A DNA stretch of 64,000 nucleotides. Source: Rhynchopus sp. YZ270_cl-10. Its lineage: Eukaryota > Euglenozoa > Diplonemea > Diplonemida > Diplonemidae. Location: the NCBI GenBank assembly GCA_964035575.1, contig OZ037856.1, positions 1,582,572 to 1,646,571 of the forward strand, read 5' to 3'. Positions 20,107 through 32,100 of this stretch are shown here, piece after piece (within the stretch, counting starts at the first letter, position 1; each line of letters begins with the position of its first letter). The notes below the pieces were generated by a model. The model had not been told where the DNA came from. It made no database searches and saw nothing but the letters and a program-made list of their open reading frames with translations. The translations under genes and the position numbers were made by a program.

Positions 20107-20380
20107 CATATTTCATACTTATGTCACATTTTGAAATTTTCGTCACATACAATACACACACCTTAGAACCACAAAATATCGTCAATTCCTTCACAAAAAT
20201 AGCCGTGAAATGCCGCACCCATTTTAGGTATCTTCAGAAAATGCTAACATCCAAACCCAGTACATTACGTCGTTTTTGGGCCCCAATCTACCGGAGTGTA
20301 TTATCAGAAATACTGGGACCACGCGATCCAGCAATCCTGCAGCGTCGCCATTTTGTACCCCTCAAACCCGTAATAACTAG
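20107..20380 (+). repeat. 274-bp array flank, first copy
   Basis: This stretch reads the same, base for base as far as I can compare by eye, as 63555-63828. It ends in CCCCTCAAACCCGTAATAAC and leads directly into an AAACCCGC array at both places. No gene is evident. Confidence 0.9.
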
Positions 20381-21309
20381 AAACCCGCAAACCCGCAAAC
20401 CCGCAAACCCGCAAACCCGCAAACCCGTAAACCCGCAAACCCGCAAACCCGCAAACCCGCAAACCCGCAAACCCGCAAACCCGCAAACCCGCAAACCCGC
20501 AAACCCGCAAACCCGCAAACCCGCAAACCCGCAAACCCGCAAACCCGCAAACCCGCAAACCCGCAAACCCGCAAACCCGCAAACCCGCAAACCCGCAAAC
20601 CCGCAAACCCGCAAACCCGCAAACCCGCAAACCCGCAAACCCGCAAACCCGCAAACCCGCAAACCCGCAAACCCGCAAACCCGCAAACCCGCAAACCCGC
20701 AAACCCGCAAACCCGCAAACCCGCAAACCCGCAAACCCGTAAACCCGCAAACCCGCAAACCCGCAAACCCGCAAACCCGCAAACCCGCAAACCCGCAAAC
20801 CCGCAAACCCGCAAACCCGCAAACCCGTAAACCCGCAAACCCGCAAACCCGCAAACCCGCAAACCCGCAAACCCGCAAACCCGCAAACCCGCAAACCCGC
20901 AAACCCGCAAACCCGCAAACCCGCAAACCCGCAAACCCGCAAACCCGCAAACCCGCAAACCCGCAAACCCGCAAACCCGCAAACCCGCAAACCCGCAAAC
21001 CCGCAAACCCGCAAACCCGCAAACCCGCAAACCCGCAAACCCGCAAACCCGTAAAACCCGCAAACCCGCAAACCCGCAAACCCGCAAACCCGCAAACCCG
21101 CAAACCCGCAAACCCGCAAACCCGCAAACCCGCAAACCCGCAAACCCGCAAACCCGCAAACCCGCAAACCCGCAAACCCGCAAACCCGCAAACCCGCAAA
21201 CCCGCAAACCCGCAAACCCGCAAACCCGCAAACCCGCAAACCCGCAAACCCGCAAACCCGTAAACCCGCAAACCCGCAAACCCGCAAACCCGCAAACCCG
21301 CAAACCCGC
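20381..21309 (+). repeat. AAACCCGC octamer array (about 116 units)
   Basis: 929 bp: 116 units plus one extra A at about 21055. The left edge TAATAACTAG and right edge ACGAGAAGTGAGCAACCAT match the array at 49-1424. Beyond the right edge the sequence differs from both duplicated copies. Confidence 0.97.
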
Positions 21310-22905
21310 ACGAGAAGTGAGCAACCATCGTTATCTGGCTGGTGTGGCTTACAGCAGGCTGGTCTACTATTATGATACTTAACTTGTAGGTGGGTCAGCA
21401 ACCATGGGTATGCGTGTTTGTGTGGAGTAGAGAGGTGGTTGGTGTTATGTTCTGCTAGTTTCCAAAGTGATCAGCATACATGGGAGTGTGATGGAGGTAT
21501 TATATAACGATGTAAACATAAGGAACGCAGGCGCCAAACCGCCGAACTTACGGAACGAACTCAACCAAAGGAACAGATTTCAAGTTAGTGCACTCTCGTG
21601 GGAGTGTGATGGAGACATTCTAAAGTGTGAAATATGGGAGAAGAAATGTATATTTTCGGAATGACTGAAATATATTGCAAGGTCATTACCAATATTGTTG
21701 TACAGGTATTGATCAAGTGGGTTGGAACTGGTGTCTTTTTATGGCAATAGGAAACTAAAAACAAAGAGAAACCAGAAACCAGAACACGATTTGGACATTT
21801 TTGGGAATATTATGGATGGAAAACAAATACGATCAAAGCAACTTCACATAACCGGAACCAGCACAACACAACAATGTGAATTGAGTAGGGCAATGCGAAC
21901 GCACAGAACCAATGCAGCAACCAATCAATGAACCTGTAGTGCGAGTACACCAGTTCATACTAAATTTAAATAACATCCTCAAACGGAGCTTCTGACAACT
22001 AACCAGCTGGAAACTGCACCGTTACTTGAAAAGATGTATCATTGCAGACCACTCACAAGGGCTCAGATATTTGAGTGGACAAACAGCAGGTTGACAATGC
22101 AAACGTTTTGCATCATCCACACAGGAGTGACCAAGGAACCAAGGAAAATTCGTACACAGATTTCTTCAGGATACAGAAGTAGGACAAATTACATACATAG
22201 ACGCAGACGGAGAACTACTAAGAGAACGGTACAGCAGTAATAACAAAATACCACCATCAAGCATGATACGCTGAGCCCCGCATCACCACCTCTCAACACT
22301 ACTCCTAAACACAATAATGCACCTCCAATACGTCAATAGCAACCAGAACGCAAAGCAATGCCAGGAGTGATTACTAAACGCAATTGAAAAAGATGGAACA
22401 ATGTGAACGTAGCAAGTGACTTTCAAATTACTCAGAATTGCCCACAGTCAGGGCTGCTGCGTGGATCAAAAAAAACTGGCATCATCACCACACAGTATCC
22501 CAACAAGGCAGACTGGACAGAACTCGGAAAGTCAACCAAAAGACACTATGTGCTGACGACGGAAAATTACAACGTAGCCTGCACCAGCCGGATCTACAAC
22601 CAATCCGCAACAAACATCTCTGAAGAGCTAACCCCAATGATAGAGAATATGCACGCAGAGAACAGGTTCTGCCTGACAAACAAGAGGACTTCATGACTCC
22701 AAGGCTGATTGTGGAAGCAGTCACAGTGACACAGATAAGCAAGAGCTATCTGGGGGGTAAATTAGCACACTTGTGGGAACCTTGGCCAGAAATCGGGCAT
22801 TCGGCCACCAAGACACTACGTGCTCGCGGATTTACTTAAGATACAGTAGGAGGTACTACATACTTAAACACAGAGACGCAGACCTACAAATATATAGCTA
22901 CAGCA
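21310..22905. other. Gene-free stretch with diverged internal repeats
   Basis: No convincing gene. About 22175-22330 and 22830-23345 (excluding the insertion at 22909-23229) are diverged direct repeats that share AGATACAG.. and GTAATAACAAAATACCA..TACGCTGA. Short open frames such as 22403-22696 (97 codons) look faintly coding but match nothing I know, and they may be decayed pieces of a repeated gene. Confidence 0.5.
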
Positions 22906-22908
22906 ATA

Positions 22909-23229
22909 CCGCGTTTGGAAATATTATGGACCGAATAAATAAAGAAACAAAATATTATGGACCGAATTAATTATGGTATGTTTGAGGTTTTTGAGTTTCA
23001 TTTGGTACTTAATTCGGTCCATAATGTTTTGGGGGGCAATTTTTTTTGTATTTGTCCCCCGAGGAAAGGGCGAATCTTATTTTTTTGACAAGTACTTTTT
23101 TGCCCAGAACGATATGAATCGAATTAATATTTGGTTCGGGTTATTGTTGGACCGAATTAATTATGGTACGTTTGAAGTTTTTTCGGGACATTTGGTACTT
23201 AATTCGATCCATAATATTTCCAATCGCGG
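22909..23229. mobile_element. MITE-like element with TA target duplication
   Basis: 321 bp bounded by inverted CCGCG(T/A)TTGGAAATATTAT ends that continue as GGA(C/T)CGAATT. TA flanks both ends (22907-22908 and 23230-23231). A related empty site exists at about 22232 (CAGCAGTAATAACAAAATAC), which supports an insertion. It has no coding capacity. The TA duplication fits the Tc1/mariner-type group. Internal copies of the GGACCGAATTAATTATGG / TTAATTCGGTCC hairpin suggest the element itself arose by duplication. Confidence 0.7.
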
Positions 23230-23567
23230 TAATAACAAAATACCACTATCTAGTCCACCAGCCAGATACGCTGACCACACATCTCTACCTCAATACTACA
23301 CCTATGTGCAATAACACAGCTCTAAATACGTCAATAAGACACAGCATTAGATAGAGACAGTACACCAAACTTCTTAAATCCCTAACCCAATTAGCAACAC
23401 CGCCAGAACGACAACATCCAAATTTTCTTTGCGTAAGGAACGGTGGAAATATATATCCTACCCCACAATAATCAGATAATATAAACAGTGTAACAACGTC
23501 AGTACTCTCAGTCTGGATACCTAGCATTCGAGCATACAACGTACTTCACATTGTTCGCGGAAGTAAA

Positions 23568-23867
23568 TACCGTATTCGTAAAAATGTTCGACCGTAAAAA
23601 AGGACTCACTTCCAGAAACATCTTGAAAAGGACTACATTATTACGGTCGAACATATTTACGGTATTTTTTTGTGATAGTGGTGTGGCCCGAATTCAAATA
23701 CTTGTACTTCTAATTACCCCAAAACCGGGTTTCCGGCCACACCACTATCACAAAAATATTTCTACCTCCAACTTTCCTAACGTTCGACCGTAAAAAATGA
23801 CGAACTTCCAGAAAAATCCGGAAAAGGACGAACTTTCTTACGGTCCAACATACTTACGAATACGGTA
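23568..23867. mobile_element. Nested fold-back element
   Basis: The outer inverted ends are TACCGTATTCGTAA and TTACGAATACGGTA. Just inside, TGTTCGACCGTAA faces TTACGGTCCAACA. The middle is a second inverted repeat, TTGTGATAGTGGTGTGGCC (about 23670) against GGCCACACCACTATCACAA (about 23736). Each half also contains its own smaller hairpin. It looks like a non-coding fold-back or MITE-type element of about 300 bp. Confidence 0.7.
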
Positions 23868-24059
23868 CTTAACTTTTACATCTGCCACATGTTGCAGGAC
23901 ATAACGGTATCAACACAGGGACATTGTGTACAGACATTACTGTGGTGCACAAAGGGTGTCACCTTACACAGTCTCATTGTACACTATTGTCCAGGTATCA
24001 CTGAGCTCTATTTCAAATCGGATACGGTCAAACTCACCACTGTATAACACAAAATTACC

Positions 24060-24490
24060 AGGAAAACCGCACAATAAGCTCAAAACAGGATCCCAATTGC
24101 TCAAAAATTTTTCTGGGGGGGCACTCCCCCCCCAGACCCCCCGTGCTCCGCTCGCCTTCACGCTTTGCGTGAAGGCGTCTTCGCGGTGTGCGGACGCTCG
24201 GTCGCAGACAGTGGATTCTGTGGAAAATTTGCGTGAAATTAAGGGGGATATGTGCTATGTGGAAAATTTTGGAAAATTTCCAATTTTGCCTACCCGCCAA
24301 CCCGCGAACCCGCGAACCCGTAAAATCACAGTGGGTTTGCTCAATTGCGGGTTGGCTGAAATTTTCGGTTTTTTTTCCACATAGCACTCCGACCCCTTAA
24401 TTTCACGCGTTTTTTTCTGTCAGACCACTGTGCCGAAAATTTCGGCGAAAAAGTCACCACAGGCAAAAATAATAATTTCGCAAACCCGCA
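24060..24490. repeat. Inverted-repeat block before the inverted octamer array
   Basis: The arms at 24231-24266 and 24373-24408 match over 36 bp with a few central mismatches (GCGTGAAATTAAGGGG..GTGCTATGTGGAAAA). Upstream lies a perfect hairpin GCCTTCACGC-TTT-GCGTGAAGGC (about 24152) and a GGGGGGG/CCCCCCCC pair. The right part (CACTCCGACCCCTTAATTTC..AAAATTTCGGC) recurs at about 51886-51950, again directly before an inverted array. Confidence 0.75.
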
Positions 24491-24945
24491 GCGGTCTGCG
24501 GGTCTGCGGGTCTGCGGGTCTGCGGGTCTGCGGGTCTGCGGGTCTGCGGGTCTGCGGGTCTGCGGGTCTGCGGGTCTGCGGGTCTGCGGGTCTGCGGGTC
24601 TGCGGGTCTGCGGGTCTGCGGGTCTGCGGGTCTGCGGGTCTGCGGGTCTGCGGGTCTGCGGGTCTGCGGGTCTGCGGGTCTGCGGGTCTGCGGGTCTGCG
24701 GGTCTGCGGGTCTGCGGGTCTGCGGGTCTGCGGGTCTGCGGGTCTGCGGGTCTGCGGGTCTGCGGGTCTGCGGGTCTGCGGGTCTGAGGGTCTGCGGGTC
24801 TGCGGGTCTGCGGGTCTGCGGGTCTGCGGGTCTGCGGGTCTGCGGGTCTGCGGGTCTGCGGGTCTGCGGGTTTGCGGGTCTGCGGGTCTGCGGGTCTGCG
24901 AGTTTGCGGGTTCAGACCCGCAGACCCGCAAACCCGCAAACCCGC
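24491..24945 (+). repeat. Inverted TCTGCGGG array and turn-round
   Basis: About 50 units of TCTGCGGG, G-rich on the plus strand, then at 24913 the sequence turns round into CAGACCCGCAGACCCGC and AAACCCGC units. The G-rich unit differs from the complement of AAACCCGC by one base. A 55-bp spacer ending in CTGACCTGAAACCCGGTAAT and ATATATAGTGT leads into the long array that follows. Confidence 0.95.
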
Positions 24946-25000
24946 TTTTGGTGGTTAAGAATCCGTTCCCTGACCTGAAACCCGGTAATATATATAGTGT

Positions 25001-28000
25001 AACCCGTAAACCCGCAAACCCGCAAACCCGTAAACCCGCAAACCCGCAAACCCGTAAACCCGCAAACCCGCAAACCCGCAAACCCGCAAACCCGCAAACC
25101 CGCAAACCCGCAAACCCGCAAACCCGCAAACCCGCAAACCCGCAAACCCGCAAACCCGCAAACCCGCAAACCCGCAAACCCGCAAACCCGCAAACCCGCA
25201 AACCCGCAAACCCGCAAACCCGCAAACCCGCAAACCCGCAAACCCGCAAACCCGCAAACCCGCAAACCCGCAAACCCGCAAACCCGCAAACCCGCAAACC
25301 CGCAAACCCGCAAACCCGCAAACCCGCAAACCCGCAAACCCGCAAACCCGCAAACCCGCAAATCCGCAAACCCGCAAACCCGCAAACCCGCAAACCCGCA
25401 AACCCGCAAACCCGCAAACCCGCAAACCCGCAAACCCGCAAACCCGCAAACCCGCAAACCCGCAAACCCGCAAACCCGCAAACCCGCAAACCCGCAAACC
25501 CGCAAACCCGCAAACCCGCAAACCCGCAAACCCGCAAACCCGCAAACCCGCAAACCCGCAAACCCGCAAACCCGCAAACCCGCAAACCCGCAAACCCGCA
25601 AACCCGCAAACCCGCAAACCCGCAAACCCGCAAACCCGCAAACCCGCAAACCCGCAAACCCGCAAACCCGCAAACCCGCAAACCCGCAAACCCGCAAACC
25701 CGCAAACCCGCAAACCCGCAAACCCGCAAACCCGCAAACCCGCAAACCCGCAAACCCGCAAACCCGCAAACCCGCAAACCCGCAAACCCGCAAACCCGCA
25801 AACCCGCAAACCCGCAAACCCGCAAACCCGCAAACCCGCAAACCCGCAAACCCGCAAACCCGCAAACCCGCAAACCCGCAAACCCGCAAACCCGTAAACC
25901 CGCAAACCCGCAAACCCGCAAACCCGCAAACCCGCAAACCCGCAAACCCGCAAACCCGCAAACCCGCAAACCCGCAAACCCGCAAACCCGCAAACCCGCA
26001 AACCCGCAAACCCGCAAACCCGCAAACCCGCAAACCCGCAAACCCGCAAACCCGCAAACCCGCAAACCCGCAAACCCGCAAACCCGCAAACCCGCAAACC
26101 CGCAAACCCGCAAACCCGCAAACCCGCAAACCCGCAAACCCGCAAACCCGCAAACCCCAAACCCGCAAACCCGCAAACCCGCAAACCCGCAAACCCGCAA
26201 ACCCGCAAACCCGCAAACCCGTAAACCCGCAAACCCGCAAACCCGCAAACCCGCAAACCCGCAAACCCGCAAACCCGCAAACCCGCAAACCCGCAAACCC
26301 GCAAACCCGCAAACCCGCAAACCCGCAAACCCGCAAACCCGCAAACCCGCAAACCCGCAAACCCGCAAACCCGCAAACCCGCAAACCCGCAAACCCGCAA
26401 ACCCGCAAACCCGCAAACCCGCAAACCCGTAAACCCGCAAACCCGCAAACCCGCAAACCCCGCAAACCCGTAAACCCGCAAACCCGCAAACCCGCAAACC
26501 CGCAAACCCGCAAACCCGCAAACCCGCAAACCCGCAAACCCGCAAACCCGCAAACCCGCAAACCCGCAAACCCGCAAACCCGCAAACCCGCAAACCCGCA
26601 AACCCGCAAACCCGCAAACCCGCAAACCCGCAAACCCGCAAACCCGCAAACCCGCAAACCCGCAAACCCGCAAACCCGCAAACCCGCAAACCCGCAAACC
26701 CGCAAACCCGCAAACCCGCAAACCCGCAAACCCGCAAACCCGCAAACCCGCAAACCCGCAAACCCGCAAACCCGCAAACCCGCAAACCCGCAAACCCGCA
26801 AACCCGCAAACCCGCAAACCCGCAAACCCGGCAAACCCGCAAACCCGCAAACCCGCAAACCCGCAAACCCGCAAACCCGCAAACCCGCAAACCCGCAAAC
26901 CCGCAAACCCGCAAACCCGCAAACCCGCAAACCCGCAAACCCGCAAACCCGCAAACCCGCAAACCCGCAAACCCGCAAACCCGCAAACCCGCAAACCCGC
27001 AAACCCGCAAACCCGCAAACCCGCAAACCCGCAAACCCGCAAACCCGCAAACCCGCAAACCCGCAAACCCGCAAACCCGCAAACCCGCAAACCCGCAAAC
27101 CCGCAAACCCGCAAACCCGCAAACCCGCAAACCCGCAAACCCGCAAACCCGCAAACCCGCAAACCCGCAAACCCGCAAACCCGCAAACCCGCAAACCCGC
27201 AAACCCGCAAACCCGCAAACCCGCAAACCCGCAAACCCGCAAACCCGCAAACCCGCAAACCCGCAAACCCGCAAACCCGCAAACCCGCAAACCCGCAAAC
27301 CCGCAAACCCGCAAACCCGCAAACCCGCAAACCCGCAAACCCGCAAACCCGCAAACCCGCAAACCCGCAAACCCGCAAACCCGCAAACCCGTAAACCCGT
27401 AAACCCGCAAACCCGCAAACCCGCAAACCCGCAAACCCGCAAACCCGCAAACCCGCAAACCCGCAAACCCGCAAACCCGTAAACCCGCAAACCCGCAAAC
27501 CCGCAAACCCGCAAACCCGTAAACCCGCAAACCCGCAAACCCGCAAACCCGCAAACCCGCAAACCCGCAAACCCGCAAACCCGCAAACCCGCAAACCCGC
27601 AAACCCGCAAACCCGTAAACCCGCAAACCCGCAAACCCGCAAACCCGCAAACCCGCAAACCCGCAAACCCGCAAACCCGCAAACCCGCAAACCCGCAAAC
27701 CCGCAAACCCGCAAACCCGCAAACCCGCAAACCCGCAAACCCGCAAACCCGCAAACCCGCAAACCCGCAAACCCGCAAACCCGCAAACCCGCAAACCCGC
27801 AAACCCGCAAACCCGCAAACCCGCAAACCCGCAAACCCGCAAACCCGCAAACCCGCAAACCCGCAAACCCGCAAACCCGCAAACCCGCAAACCCGCAAAC
27901 CCGCAAACCCGCAAACCCGCAAACCCGCAAACCCGCAAACCCGCAAACCCGCAAACCCGCAAACCCGCAAACCCGCAAACCCGCAAACCCGCAAACCCGC

Positions 28001-28032
28001 AAACCCGCAAACCCGCAAACCCGCAAACCCGT
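25001..28032 (+). repeat. AAACCCGC octamer array (about 379 units)
   Basis: 3032 bp, the longest array in the window, with scattered T variants and four visible unit-length irregularities (about 26150, 26460, 26825 and one CAAATCCG unit at 25362). The right edge ACGAGAAGTGAGCAACCAT opens duplication copy 2. Confidence 0.97.
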
Positions 28033-28189
28033 ACGAGAAGTGAGCAACCATATGATGCAGGCTGGTGTGAAGTGTTACCGGCTGGTGTATCGAAAATGTT
28101 CTATTGTGTTATTCTTAGGGAATCTTGTTGGTGAGGTGAGTTATTAGCATTTGAGTTCACGTTGTAAAAGTGGAGTTTACATTTAGTGC

Positions 28190-28890
28190 ATATGAGAACT
28201 TATGAACGTTTAGCAGTAATATCGTGTATGTGGCCGATTGCAGCTAGCGTAGAGACTTCAGCTGGTCAAGTAACCTTTTGTATACTACGTTTCATGGAGT
28301 CTACTACCACCATACTTCGTCGTAATTGCTCCGATGAAGCCACTACAGTAAGCCATTTGAAAAATTACATTTGGCCATTTTGGGATTTATGGACAGAAAT
28401 GTCGACAAATCTGTCCATAAATTACGTTCTGTCCATAAGAGCCAAAATCCCGACCAAAAATCCCTGTATTGAAAATACAGGGATTTTTGCCTGAAAAATG
28501 CCCTTCCACAGACCTGAGTAAACTATTGCAATATGTGTTTTGATGTTTGCAGGTAAACTGTGGTTTGTGAGTTTATACGCACTGTACATAGTAATTCCCT
28601 GTATAGGCCTATAACTTTATAATAAGGGTACCCACAGACCTCAGTAGGCCAAGTAAATTGATGTCTACTACATATTTTTGGGCCTACAACCACCATACTT
28701 CGACGCAATTGCTCCGATGAAGCCACTACAGTAAGCCATTTGAAAAAATATTTTTGGCCATTTTGGGATTTATGGACAGAAATGTTGACAAATCTGTCCA
28801 TAAATTACGTTCTGTCCATAAGAGAGAGCCAAAATCCCGACCAAAAATCCCTGTATTGAAAATACAGGGATTTTTGGTCGGGATTTTTGG
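28190..28890 (+). repeat. Two hairpin-bearing repeat monomers, copy 2
   Basis: Equivalent of 1600-2265. Gene-free stretch 28033-29153 holds two diverged monomers, each with the triple-arm TTTATGGACAGA block (about 28387-28440 and 28770-28822). The perfect hairpin here spans 28836-28882 with a GAA loop, and GATTTTTGGTCGGGA is duplicated just after it. Confidence 0.85.
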
Positions 28891-29153
28891 TCGGGACACT
28901 CTATTGAGGGACATATTGTGGATACTCTGTGGGTGTGTGTATGTTTGTGGGGGGTGTGAAGAAAAATTGAAATATAAAATGTTCCTTTGTTTTTGTTCTC
29001 TCCTATTTCATGTTTCATTTGTATTTTGTTCAAAACTAATAGTACCCCCAAACCCACAATCCCAAAAAATACCCACCAAACCCAACCCGAAAACATACCC
29101 CCGATTGTAACCACTTCTTTCATTTTTCTCTTTTTATTACTTTTTTTGTATGT

Positions 29154-32100
29154 TCACAACTCCCAATCAACTTGATATAAAATCTCATTGGGAAATCCCC
29201 TATGCAATTGTTCCAAACCACTTTTGTGTGTTTCCAATTCATGTTCAGGAGACCCTGTACCAATATTAAAATGATCAGGGTTTGCAGTATGTAATAAAAT
29301 AATCCTGTCTTTTGCAGGAATATTAGCAAGAACTTGTTCAGTAGACAAGTTGTTCCCCAAAAAGTGAAAAGATGAGGGCTTGTTGTTATCTTGGTTCATT
29401 TTGACAATAGTTATTAGAACACGTTTTAAGAGACTCACCAAGGCAAACTCAATCTGTTCTGCATAGTCTGATGTTGCGTACGTCCCATCAATCCTGCCAG
29501 TTATCCTGTTCATAAGGGCGTTGTAGGTGCCTACAATTGAGGATACGGTGTTAGCGTTTTCAGGTACAATAAGAGGATGATGTTTTATTGTAGTACTGTA
29601 CTGCATAACAAACAATTCCAATTCTCTTCTGAGTTGATTCCCTTGTCCTATCCTCTTTGTAATAGACTGGTCTACGGCATGGTAAAAGCAAGTACCATCC
29701 CCCAAAACCCTGGTAATGAAGAGCTTCGGCTTTTGTGCTGTTGTTGTTTCTGCTGATGTAGGGTTATTCTTCTTCCGCTTCTTAGGAGACTTATCTTCTG
29801 GATCTCTCTTCCTCTTTTTGGCTACATAGACAAGATCTTCAGCATCTTCAAACTGAATGCTTTCACACTGCATTGGCATGGGGTCCCAGAATTTATGGTC
29901 GTTAGATGGTGGAGGCATCTTTGCTTGTCTGTGGGTTTGTTCAGAGTACTCTTTGTCAGTCATGACGTGGTAACTCTGTAGCATGGCCTCTTCTGCTTCA
30001 GTCAGCTGAATAAAGATGCCCTCGAGTCCACGGTCAGAAACAGATTTTAGCATGTCCTTGTATACAGGGTTTGATACTCTGTATGGCTCCACAATAGTTC
30101 TGTTTGATTTGGTCCATTTCTTCAGAGGCACCGCAACCTTGACATGCTCTGCCTTTGGGCATCTGCTCAGAGCAACGTACAACTGCCCATGTGCAAAGCA
30201 CTGTGACTCTGTGAGGTCAAGTCCAACCCTATCGAGGGTCTGTCCCTGAGACTTGTTAATTGTAGAGGCAAATGACAGTGCGACAGGAAACTGGACGCGC
30301 TGCATGCTGAAACCAGCTTTCTTCTCGTCAGGAGTGTTCTTAACTCTGGGGATGTTCACTGCCGTACCAACTCTTTTAGGGTCACCAACAATGATCCCCT
30401 GAATGTTGAGCTGTGTCACGCCAGTCACAATAAACCTCGTTCCATTGCAGAGACCCTTTGGTGGGTTGAGGTTTTTAAGCAACATTAGAGGAGCACCAAC
30501 CTTGACAGTGATGCAGTGGTCAGGTATTCCTGTCTGCTGGTACGCATTCATCACGTCTGAGTCAATGGCAGATTCTCCCTCAACAGACTCCTCTGTGCAT
30601 GTGTCCTTCCCTGTCAGCTGGAACTCATGGAGTACTTCTTTTTGTTTCCCACACAGCCTCTTGAGGCAAATGTTGTTCATTGCTTTCTGAGCTTTGTTAG
30701 TTGGTGCAAGGATCATGCCATTTCCAACTACACCTTCTCCAATCAGAGGGAAGACGTGTGTGATGAGGTCATCAGGTACAACATAATCCCCACAATCCTT
30801 TCGGTAGAGGTTTCTTGGGAGAGATATGGAACCGTCTCTATCGTTGCACGACCCATCACCAATGGTTCCCAGGTAGGTCGCCCAATTTTTGTCATCCTTC
30901 TGCCTCATTATCTCGATAAGGGACAGCATAGTCATGTTTTGGAAGAGAGGAGAAGTATGCAGACAGTTTTTAAGCGTGGCACTCTTGTCTCCCTCAGTGA
31001 CAGGAAGAATTTGCTTAAAATCTCCACCAAGAACCACAGTGATTCCACCAAACCACATGGCCTTTCCGGTCACCTTTCTGCAGGTTCTGTCGAGAAGTTC
31101 TATATGGCCCCTGTTTGCCATAACCACCTCGTCAAAGACAATGAGATCCGTTGCGCGTATGAGATCCTCAATTTCTTTTGTCAGTTTGCAGACAGAGTGG
31201 TGGTCATCTGGGTACAGATCAAGAGGAAACTTGAATCTGTTGTGGGATGTTCTTCCTCCAGGCAGGAGCATTGCTGCAATACCAGAGCTTGCGACTGCAA
31301 GGGCAATGTTAGGACGATGTGTGTCACCTTGCGCCGGAACCCCTCTGTGGCTTCTGCACCAACTGAGCATGGCCTGGTAGGTAAACGTTTTTCCAGTCCC
31401 TGCAGCACCCTGAAGCAGAAACATCTCGCCTTTGCCCTGAGTCACAGAGAGCTGAACACGCTGAACTGCTTCCCTCTGTTTTGTATTGAGCTTAGGTTCA
31501 ATCTTCTCCCACTCCTGCCACTGCTTTTCCATGTTGTAGATTTCATCCTTCATAACCCAAGACACTCCATCGTTCGCACTCCTCATAGCAGCAGTTGGTG
31601 TTGGGAGTCCAAAGACTTCGAGCTTTACATCCGACCCACAAATGTTTCTCAATACATTCTGAATATCCAACAGTGCTTCATTTTCCTCCTGCTCAGATAC
31701 CGTAGCCTCCTCATCCGGTGCAGTCTCTCCCTGCTTCAGAGGGCGCTTGCACAGCTCCACCTTGTATGTCTTCCAGAGTTCTTTCATGTTATTAGGAGGA
31801 ATAGCAAAGGAGTTGAGTAGAACAGCAAGGGTAAACCTGAGGCATCTTCCTGACACAGTGGTTTTGACTGCATCCACAAGTGTAAGCTTCACAAGTTCAC
31901 CATCCTGAAGGAGCCCCATTTCATTTGCTGCATCCGTAAAGGACTCGCACTTTTTCCCTTCTACAGTCATCAGGTCATCAAAGCTAGTGGGTCCTTTTCT
32001 CACCATGAGGATAGTCCGCAGAGCCTGGAGCTCCTTATCCAAAACAGGGGTTCTGTACAGGCGCCCAATAGCCAGAAGATGGGACTTTGCAGCTCGTGAT

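Noticed and set aside
21467-23314. Small plus-strand frames after the second octamer array
   Set aside because: None has a recognisable domain or a partner elsewhere in the window; two of them cross the MITE at 22909-23229.
24341-28051. Very long open frames (up to 1236 codons) of repeated RVCGFAGL or NPQTRKPA
   Set aside because: They are translations of a stop-free 8-bp repeat and are open in several frames at once; no protein-like start, end or composition.
30627-31820. 397-codon plus-strand frame opposite the Helitron gene
   Set aside because: It is antisense to a conserved helicase region, and the copy 1 equivalent is broken into shorter frames.
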